Below, one piece after another: positions 53,691 through 63,360 of a stretch of DNA of 64,000 nucleotides; positions within the stretch are counted from its first letter, which is position 1; each line of letters opens with the position of its first letter. The stretch comes from Saposhnikovia divaricata. Its lineage: Eukaryota > Streptophyta > Magnoliopsida > Apiales > Apiaceae. The DNA is taken from positions 3,844,001 to 3,908,000 of the forward strand of contig JAZHRN010000139.1 of NCBI GenBank assembly GCA_036435485.1, given 5' to 3'. Position numbers and translations under genes: made by a program. The notes under the pieces are model-generated. The model was not told the DNA's origin, did not search any database, and was given only the letters and a program-made list of their open reading frames with translations.

Positions 53691-54254
53691 GGTCTGAACT
53701 TCGATCATATCAGCTCCGATTCCGGTCCGAACTTCGTTAAATAAAATTTCGTTGAATTACAATAACCCATAGGAACAAAATATGTAAAAATATCCACAAA
53801 ATGGTCCGACTTGATTTTTAACAATATCCCGTGTACTAACCCCTTTGAGAAGTTTCCGAAAACCGAGTTTCGATCATATCAGCTCCGATTCCGGTCCGAA
53901 CTCCGTTAAATAAAATTGTGTTGAATTCCAATAACCCATAGGAACAAAATATGTAAAAATATCAATAAAATGGTCCGACTCGATTTTTAACAATATCCCG
54001 TGTACTAACCCCTTTGAGGATTATCCGAAAACCGAGTTTCAGTCATTTTAGCCCCGATTCAGGTCCGAATGGCACCAAATAAAATTTCATTGAATTCCAA
54101 TAACCCATTGGAACAAAATATGTAAAAATATCCATAAAATGGTCCGACTCGATTTTTAACAATATCCCGTGTACTAACCCCTTTGAGGATTATCAGAAAA
54201 CCGAGTTTCTGTCATTTCAGCCCCGATTCAGGTCCGAATGGCACCAAATAAAAT
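53691..54254 (-). repeat. Inverted satellite segment 2 (564 bp)
   Basis: Same length, content and breakpoints as segment 1. The left edge reads GGTCTGAACTTCG (G where segment 1 has A), there is a private CGAGTTTCTGTC change near 54,206, and forward sequence resumes with TGAGTC instead of CGAGTC. It lies 1,594 bp after segment 1, with 1,030 bp of forward monomers between. Confidence 0.97.
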
Positions 54255-56805
54255 TGAGTCGGACCATTTTATGGATATTTTTACATATTTTGTTCCTATG
54301 GGTTATTGGAATTCAACGAAATTTTATTTGGTGCCAGTCGGACCTGAATCGGGGCTGAAATGACTGAAACTCGGTTTTCGGATAATCCTCAACGGGGTTA
54401 GTACACGGGATATTGTTAAAAATCGAGTCGGACCATTTTATGGATATTTTTACATATTTTGTTCCTATGGGTTATTGGAATTCAACGAAATTTTATTTGG
54501 TGCCATTCGGACCTGAATCGGGGCTGAAATGACTGAAACTCGGTTTTCGGATAATCCTCAAAGGGGTTAGTACACGGGATATTGTTAAAAATCGAGTCAG
54601 ACCATTTTATGGATATTTTTACATATTTTGTTCCTATGGGTTATTGGAATTCAACGAAATTTTATTTGGTGCCATTCGGACCTGAATCGGGGCTGAAATG
54701 ACTGAAACTCGGTTTTCGGATAATCCCGAAAGGGGTTAATACATGGGATATTGTAAAAAATCGAGTCGGACCATTTTATGGATATTTTTACATATTTTGT
54801 TCCTATGGGTTATTGGAATTCAACGAAATTTTATTTGGTGCCAGTCGGACCTGAATCGGGGCTGAAATGACTGAAACTCGGTTTTCGGATAATCCTCAAA
54901 GGGGTTAGTACACGGGATATTGTTAAAAATTGAGTCGGACCATTTTATGGATATTTTTACATATTTTGTTCCTATGGGTTATTGGAATTCAACGAAATTT
55001 TATTTAACGAAGTTCGGACCGGAATCGGAGCTGATATGATCGAAACTGGGTTTTCGGAAACTTCTCAAAGGGATTAGTACACGGGATATTGTTAAAAATC
55101 AAGTTGGACAATTTTGTGGATATTTTTACATATTTTGTTCCTATGGGTTATTGGAATTCAATGAAATTTTATTTTGTGCCATTCGGACCTGAATCGGGGC
55201 TGAAATGACTGAAACTCGGTTTTCGGATAATCCTCCAAGGGGTTAGTACACGGGATATTGTTAAAAATCGAGTCGGACCATTTTATGGATATTTTTACAT
55301 ATTTTGTTCCTATGGGTTATTGGAATTCAACGAAATTTTATTTGGTGCCAGTCGGACCTGAATCGGGGCTGAAATGACTGAAACTCGGTTTTCGGATAAT
55401 CCTCAACGGGGTTAGTAGACGGGATATTGTTAAAAATCGAGTCGGACCATTTTATGGATATTTTTACATATTTTGTTCCTATGGGTTATTGGAATTCAAC
55501 ACAATTTTATTTAACGGAGTTCGGACCGGAATCGGAGCTGATATGATCGAAACTCGGTTTTCGGAAACTTCTCAAAGGGGTTAGTACACGGGATATTGTT
55601 AAAAATCAAGTTGGTCCATTTTGTGGATATTTTTACATATTTTGTTCCTATGGGTTATTGGAATTCAACGAAATTTTATTTGGTGCCAGTCGGACCTGAA
55701 TCGGGGCTGAAATGACTGAAACTCGGTTTTCGGATAATCCTCCAAGGGGTTAGTACAAGGGATATTGTTAAAAATCGAGTCGGACCATTTTATGGATATT
55801 TTTACATATTTTGTTCCAATGGGTTATTGGAATTCAATGAAATTTTATTTGGTGCCATTCGGACCTGAATCGGGGCTAAAATGACTGAAACTCGGTTTTC
55901 GGATAATCCTCCAAGGGGTTAGTACACGGGATATTGTTAAAAATCGAGTCGGACCATTTTATGGATATTTTTACATATTTTGTTCCAATGGGTTATTGGA
56001 ATTCAATGAAATTTTATTTGGTGCCATTCGGACCTGAATCGGGGCTAAAATGACTGAAACTCGGTTTTCGGATAATCCTCAAAGGGGTTAGTACACGGGA
56101 TATTGTTAAAAATCGAGTCGGACCATTTTATGGATATTTTTACATATTTTGTTCCTATGGGTTATTGGAATTCAATACAATTTTATTTAACGGAGTTCGG
56201 ACCGGAATCGGAGCTGATATGATCGAAACTCGGTTTTCGGAAACTTCTCAAAGGGGTTAGTACACGGGATATTGTTAAAAATCAAGTTGGTCCATTTTGT
56301 GGATATTTTTACATATTTTGTTCCTATGGGTTATTGGAATTCAACGAAATTTTATTTGGTGCCAGTCGGACCTGAATCGGGGCTGAAATGACTGAAACTC
56401 CGTTTTCGGATAATCCTCAAAGGGGTTAGTACACGGGATATTGTTAAAAATTGAGTCGGACCATTTTATTGATATTTTTACATATTTTGTTCCTATGGGT
56501 TATTGGAATTCAACACAATTTTATTTAACGGAGTTCGGACCGGAATCGGAGCTGATATGATCGAAACTCGGTTTTCGGAAACTTCTCAAAGGGGTTAGTA
56601 CACGGGATATTGTTAAAAATCAAGTCGGACCATTTTATGGATATTTTTACATATTTTGTTCCTATGGGTTATTGGAATTCAACGCAATTTTATTTAACGA
56701 AGTTCGGACCAGAATCGGAGCTGATATGATCGAAACTCGATTTTCGGAAACTTCTCAAAGGGATTAGTACACGGGATATTGTTAAAAATCAAGTTGGACA
56801 ATTTT

Positions 56806-57369
56806 AGTCTGAACTTCGATCATATCAGCTCCGATTCCGGTCCGAACTTCGTTAAATAAAATTTCGTTGAATTACAATAACCCATAGGAACAAAATATGT
56901 AAAAATATCCACAAAATGGTCCGACTTGATTTTTAACAATATCCCGTGTACTAACCCCTTTGAGAAGTTTCCGAAAACCGAGTTTCGATCATATCAGCTC
57001 CGATTCCGGTCCGAACTCCGTTAAATAAAATTGTGTTGAATTCCAATAACCCATAGGAACAAAATATGTAAAAATATCAATAAAATGGTCCGACTCGATT
57101 TTTAACAATATCCCGTGTACTAACCCCTTTGAGGATTATCCGAAAACCGAGTTTCAGTCATTTTAGCCCCGATTCAGGTCCGAATGGCACCAAATAAAAT
57201 TTCATTGAATTCCAATAACCCATTGGAACAAAATATGTAAAAATATCCATAAAATGGTCCGACTCGATTTTTAACAATATCCCGTGTACTAACCCCTTTG
57301 AGGATTATCAGAAAACCGAGTTTCAGTCATTTCAGCCCCGATTCAGGTCCGAATGGCACCAAATAAAAT
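56806..57369 (-). repeat. Inverted satellite segment 3 (564 bp)
   Basis: It has the A-type left edge AGTCTGAACTTCG as in segment 1, from which it is offset 4,709 bp. By eye I see no difference from segment 1. It is the segment 1 equivalent in the second copy of the large duplication. The forward monomers before it differ from those before segment 1 (AGTTCGGACCAGAATCGG and CTCGATTTTCGG here). Confidence 0.97.
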
Positions 57370-58399
57370 CGAGTCGGACCATTTTATGGATATTTTTACA
57401 TATTTTGTTCCTATGGGTTATTGGAATTCAACGAAATTTTATTTGGTGCCAGTCGGACCTGAATCGGGGCTGAAATGACTGAAACTCGGTTTTCGGATAA
57501 TCCTCAACGGGGTTAGTACACGGGATATTGTTAAAAATCGAGTCGGACCATTTTATGGATATTTTTACATATTTTGTTCCTATGGGTTATTGGAATTCAA
57601 CGAAATTGTATTTGGTGCCATTCGGACCTGAATCGGGGCTGAAATGACTGAAACTCGGTTTTCGGATAATCCTCAACGGGGTTAGTACACGGGATATTGT
57701 TAAAAATCGAGTCGGACCATTTTATGGATATTTTTACATATTTTGTTCCTATGGGTTATTGGAATACAACGAAATTGTATTTGGTGCCATTCGGACCTGA
57801 ATCGGGGCTGAAATGACTGAAACTCGGTTTTCGGATAATCCTCAAAGGGGTTAGTACACGGGATATTGTTAAAAATCGAGTCAGACCATTTTATGGATAT
57901 TTTTACATATTTTGTTCCTATGGGTTATTGGAATTCAACGAAATTTTATTTGGTGCCATTCGGACCTGAATCGGGGCTGAAATGACTGAAACTCGGTTTT
58001 CGGATAATCCTGAAAGGGGTTAGTACATGGGATATTGTTAAAAATCGAGTCGGACCATTTTATGGATATTTTTACATATTTTGTTCCTATGGGTTATTGG
58101 AATTCAACGAAATTTTATTTGGTGCCAGTCGGACCTGAATCGGGGCTGAAATGACTGAAACTCGGTTTTCGGATAATCCTCAAAGGGGTTAGTACACGGG
58201 ATATTGTTAAAAATTGAGTCGGACCATTTTATGGATATTTTTACATATTTTGTTCCTATGGGTTATTGGAATTCAACGAAATTTTATTTAACGAAGTTCG
58301 GACCGGAATCGGAGCTGATATGATCGAAACTGGGTTTTCGGAAACTTCTCAAAGGGATTAGTACACGGGATATTGTTAAAAATCAAGTTGGACAATTTT

Positions 58400-58794
58400 G
58401 GTCTGAACTTCGATCATATCAGCTCCGATTCCGGTCCGAACTTCGTTAAATAAAATTTCGTTGAATTACAATAACCCATAGGAACAAAATATGTAAAAAT
58501 ATCCACAAAATGGTCCGACTTGATTTTTAACAATATCCCGTGTACTAACCCCTTTGAGAAGTTTCCGAAAACCGAGTTTCGATCATATCAGCTCCGATTC
58601 CGGTCCGAACTCCGTTAAATAAAATTGTGTTGAATTCCAATAACCCATAGGAACAAAATATGTAAAAATATCAATAAAATGGTCCGACTCGATTTTTAAC
58701 AATATCCCGTGTACTAACCCCTTTGAGGATTATCAGAAAACCGAGTTTCAGTCATTTCAGCCCCGATTCAGGTCCGAATGGCACCAAATAAAAT
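58400..58794 (-). repeat. Inverted satellite segment 4 (395 bp, one monomer lost)
   Basis: It has the G-type left edge GGTCTGAACTTCG as in segment 2, from which it is offset 4,709 bp. It is exactly 169 bp shorter: the monomer with CCCATTGGAAC and CATTTTAGCCCC is missing, so ATCAATAAAATGG is followed directly by ATTATCAGAAAACC. The right edge with AAAAT and CGAGTCGG is intact. Confidence 0.97.
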
Positions 58795-59979
58795 CGAGTC
58801 GGACCATTTTATGGATATTTTTACATATTTTGTTCCTATGGGTTATTGGAATTCAACGAAATTTTATTTGGTGCCAGTCGGACCTGAATCGGGGCTGAAA
58901 TGACTGAAACTCGGTTTTCGGATAATCCTCAACGGGGTTAGTACACGGGATATTGTTAAAAATCGAGTCGGACCATTTTATGGATATTTTTACATATTTT
59001 GTTCCTATGGGTTATTGGAATTCAACGAAATTTTATTTGGTGCCATTCGGACCTGAATCGGGGCTGAAATGACTGAAACTCGGTTTTCGGATAATCCTCA
59101 AAGGGGTTAGTACACGGGATATTGTTAAAAATCGAGTCAGACCATTTTATGGATATTTTTACATATTTTGTTCCTATGGGTTATTGGAATTCAACGAAAT
59201 TTTATTTGGTGCCATTCGGACCTGAATCGGGGCTGAAATGACTGAAACTCGGTTTTCGGATAATCCCGAAAGGGGTTAGTACATGGGATATTGTAAAAAA
59301 TCGAGTCGGACCATTTTATGGATATTTTTACATATTTTGTTCCTATGGGTTATTGGAATTCAACGAAATTTTATTTGGTGCCAGTCGGACCTGAATCGGG
59401 GCTGAAATGACTGAAACTCGGTTTTCGGATAATCCTCAAAGGGGTTAGTACACGGGATATTGTTAAAAATTGAGTCGGACCATTTTATGGATATTTTTAC
59501 ATATTTTGTTCCTATGGGTTATTGGAATTCAACGAAATTTTATTTAACGAAGTTCGGACCGGAATCGGAGCTGATATGATCGAAACTGGGTTTTCGGAAA
59601 CTTCTCAAAGGGATTAGTACACGGGATATTGTTAAAAATCAAGTTGGACAATTTTGTGGATATTTTTACATATTTTGTTCCTATGGGTTATTGGAATTCA
59701 ATGAAATTTTATTTTGTGCCATTCGGACCTGAATCGGGGCTGAAATGACTGAAACTCGGTTTTCGGATAATCCTGAAAGGGGTTAGTACACGGGATATTG
59801 TTAAAAATCGAGTCGGACCATTTTATGTATATTTTTACATATTTTGTTCCTATGGGTTATTGGAATTCAACGAAATTTTATTTGGTGCCAGTCGGACCTG
59901 AATCGGGGCTGAAATGACTGAAACTCGGTTTTCGGATAATCCTCAACGGGGTTAGTAGACGGGATATTGTTAAAAATCG

Positions 59980-62900
59980 AGTCGGACCATTTTATGGATA
60001 TTTTTACATATTTTGTTCCTATGGGTTATTGGAATTCAACGAAATTTTATTTGGTGCCAGTCGGACCTGAATCGGGGCTGAAATGACTGAAACTCGGTTT
60101 TCGGATAATCCTCAACGGGGTTAGTAGACGGGATATTGTTAAAAATCGAGTCGGACCATTTTATGGATATTTTTACATATTTTGTTCCTATGGGTTATTG
60201 GAATTCAACGAAATTTTATTTGGTGCCATTCGGACCTGAATCGGGGCTGAAATGACTGAAACTCGGTTTTCGGATAATCCTCAACGGGGTTAGTACACGG
60301 GATATTGTTAAAAATCGAGTCGGACCATTTTATGGATATTTTTACATATTTTGTTCCTATGGGTTATTGGAATTCAACGCAATTTTATTTAACGAAGTTC
60401 GGACTGGAATCGGAGCTGATATGATATAAACTCGGTTTTCGGAAACTTCTCAAAGGGATTAGTACACGGGATATTGTTAAAAATCGAGTCGGACCATTTT
60501 ATGGATATTTTTACATATTTTGTTCCTATGGGTTATTGGAATTCAACGAAATTTTATTTGGTGCCAGTCGGACCTGAATCGGGGCTGAAATGACTGAAAC
60601 TCGGATTTCGGATAATCCTCAAAGGGGTTAGTACACGGGATATTGTTAAAAATTGAGTCGGACCATTTTATGGATATTTTTACATATTTTGTTCCTATGG
60701 GTTATTGGAATTCAACGAAATTTTATTTAACGAAGTTCGGACCGGAATCGGAGCTGATATGATCGAAACTGGGTTTTCGGAAACTTCTCAAAGGGATTAG
60801 TACACGGGATATTGTTAAAAATCAAGTTGGACAATTTTGTGGATATTTTTACATATTTTGTTCCTATGGGTTATTGGAATTCAATGAAATTTTATTTTGT
60901 GCCATTCGGACCTGAATCGGGCCTGAAATGACTGAAACTCGGTTTTCGGATAATCCTGAAAGGGGTTAGTACACGGGATATTGTTAAAAATCGAGTCGGA
61001 CCATTTTATGGATATTTTTACATATTTTGTTCCTATGGGTTATTGGAATTCAACGAAATTTTATTTGGTGCCAGTCGGACCTGAATCGGGGCTGAAATGA
61101 CTGAAACTCGGTTTTCGGATAATCCTCAAAGGGGTTAGTACACGGGATATTGTTAAAAATCGAGTCGGACCATTTTATGGATATTTTTACATATTTTGTT
61201 CCTATGGGTTATTGGAATTCAACGAAATTTTATTTGGTGCCAGTCGGACCTGAATCGGGGCTGAAATGACTGAAACTCGGTTTGCGGATAATCCTCAAAG
61301 GGGTTAGTACACGGGATATTGTTAAAAATCGAGTCGGACCATTTTATGGATATTTTTACATATTTTGTTCCTATGGGTTATTGGAATTCAACGCAATTTT
61401 ATTTAACGAAGTTCGGACCGGAATCGGAGCTGATATGATCGAAACTCGGTTTTCGGAAACTTCTCAAAGGGATTAGTACACGGGATATTGTTAAAAATCA
61501 AGTCGGACAATTTTGTGGATATTTTTACATATTTAGTTCCTATGGGTTATTGGAATTCAATGAAATTTTATTTTGTGCCATTCGGACCTGAATCGGGGCT
61601 GAAATGACTGAAACTCGGTTTTCGGATAATCCTGAAAGGGGTTAGTACACGGGATATTGTTAAAAATCGAGTCGAACCATTTTATGGATATTTTTACATA
61701 TTTTGTTCCTATGGGTTATTGGAATTCAACGAAATTTTATTTGGTGCCAGTCGGACCTGAATCGGGGCTGAAATGACTGAAACTCGGTTTTCGGATAATC
61801 CTCAAAGGGGTTAGTACACGGGATATTGTTAAAAATCGAGTCGGACCATTTTATGGATATTTTTACATATTTTGTTCCTATGGGTTATTGGAATTCAACG
61901 AAATTTTATTTGGTGCCATTCGGACCTGAATCGGGGCTGAAATGACTGAAGCTCGGTTTTCGGATAATCCTGAAAGGGGTTAGTACATGGGATATTGTTA
62001 AAAATCGAGTCGGACCATTTTATGGATATTTTTACATATTTTGTTCCTATGGGTTATTGGAATTCAACGAAATTTTATTTGGTGCCAGTCGGACCTGAAT
62101 CGGGGCTGAAATGACTGAAACTCGGTTTTCGGATAATCCTCAAAGGGGTTAGTACACGGGATATTGTTAAAAATCGAGTCGGACCATTTTATGGATATTT
62201 TTACATATTTTGTTCCTATGGGTTATTGGAATTCAACGCAATTTTATTTAACGAAGTTCGGACCGAAATCGGAGCTGATATGATCGAAACTCGGTTTTCG
62301 GAAACTTCTCAAAGGGATTAGTACACGGGATATTGTTAAAAATCAAGTCGGACAATTTTGTGGATATTTTTACATATTTTGTTCCTATGGGTTATTGGAA
62401 TTCAATGAAATTTTATTTGGTGCCATTCGGACCTGAATCGGGGCTGAAATGACTGAAACTCGGTTTTCTGATAATCCTCAAAGGGGTTAGTACACGGGAT
62501 ATTGTTAAAAATCGAGTCAGACCATTTTATGGATATTTTTACATATTTTGTTCCAATGGGTTATTGGAATTCAATGAAATTTTATTTGGTGCCATTCGGA
62601 CCTGAATCGGGGCTAAAATGACTGAAACTCGGTTTTCGGATAATCCTCAAAGGGGTTAGTACACGGGATATTGTTAAAAATCGAGTCGGACCATTTTATT
62701 GATATTTTTACATATTTTGTTCCTATGGGTTATTGGAATTCAACACAATTTTATTTAACGGAGTTCGGACCGGAATCGGAGCTGATATGATCGAAACTCG
62801 GTTTTCGGAAACTTCTCAAAGGGGTTAGTACACGGGATATTGTTAAAAATCAAGTCGGACCATTTTGTGGATATTTTTACATATTTTGTTCCTATGGGTT

Positions 62901-63360
62901 ATTGGAATTCAACGAAATTTTATTTGGAGCCAGTCGGACCTGAATCGGGGCTGAAATGACTGAAACTCGGTTTTCGGATAATCCTCAAAGGGGTTAGTAC
63001 ACGGGATATTGTTAAAAATTGAGTCGGACCATTTTATGGATATTTTTACATATTTTGTTCCTATGGTTTATTGGAATTCAATGCAATTTTATTTAACGAA
63101 GTTCGGACCGGAATCGGAGCTGATATTATCCGAAACTCGGTTTTCGGAAACTTCTCAAAGGGATTAGTACACGGGATATTGTTAAAAATCAAGTCGGACA
63201 ATTTTGTGGATATTTTAACATATTTTGTTCCTATGGGTTATTGGAATTCAATGAAATTTTATTTTGTGCCATTCGGACCTGAATCGGGGCTGAAATGACT
63301 GAAACTCGGTTTTCGGATAATCCTGAAAGGGGTTAGTACACGGGATATTGTTAAAAATCG
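59980..63360 (+). repeat. Forward array after the inversion cluster
   Basis: Mixed X and Y monomers without a clear period. The box CTCAACGGGGTTAGTAGACG occurs at about 59,942 and 60,111, one monomer apart, so a single-monomer duplication is likely. ATGATATAAACTCGG near 60,421 and TATTATCCGAAACTC near 63,124 (+1 bp) are private. AACTGGGTTTTCGG and TTTTGTGCC monomers link this stretch to 53.6-55.2 and 58.3-59.7 kb. Confidence 0.8.
62402..62930 (+). repeat. Direct-orientation counterpart of the inverted segments
   Basis: Read forward, this stretch carries the diagnostic variants of the inverted segments in the corresponding order: TTTTCTGATAATCC (62,464), TTCCAATGGG (about 62,550), GGGGCTAAAATG (about 62,610), TTTATTGATATT (about 62,696) and then an A monomer with AACACAATTTT. 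The final monomer differs: GGAGCCAGTCGG here, against a family X 3' half with TGTAATTC in the inversions. It is the best candidate in the window for a relative of the sequence that was inverted. Confidence 0.8.

Larger units (their letters stand above)
51240..59980 (+). repeat. Tandem duplication of the inversion-bearing unit
   Basis: Copy 1 is about 51.24-55.44 kb and copy 2 about 55.44-59.98 kb. The start of the unit is offset 4,202 bp (CCAAGG with TACAAGGG at 51,540 and 55,742). After three extra monomers in copy 2 the offset is 4,709 bp (inverted-segment starts 52,097 and 56,806, and 53,691 and 58,400). After one missing monomer it is 4,540 bp (TAATCCCGAA at 54,721 and 59,261). Offsets are not multiples of 169 because each inversion shifts phase by 73 bp. 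Each copy contains two inverted segments 1,594 bp apart. Confidence 0.88.

Noticed and set aside
52097..58794. Inverted segments as terminal inverted repeats of a transposon or a foldback element
   Set aside because: All sequence inside and around them is the same satellite monomer, no target-site duplication or transposase is present, and the breaks fall within monomers with a scar and microhomology.
52097..58794. Inverted segments as a simple assembly artefact
   Set aside because: This cannot be excluded without reads. However, four copies with identical breakpoints, nested shared variants and private changes (segment 2 point change, segment 4 one-monomer loss) are hard to produce by misassembly.
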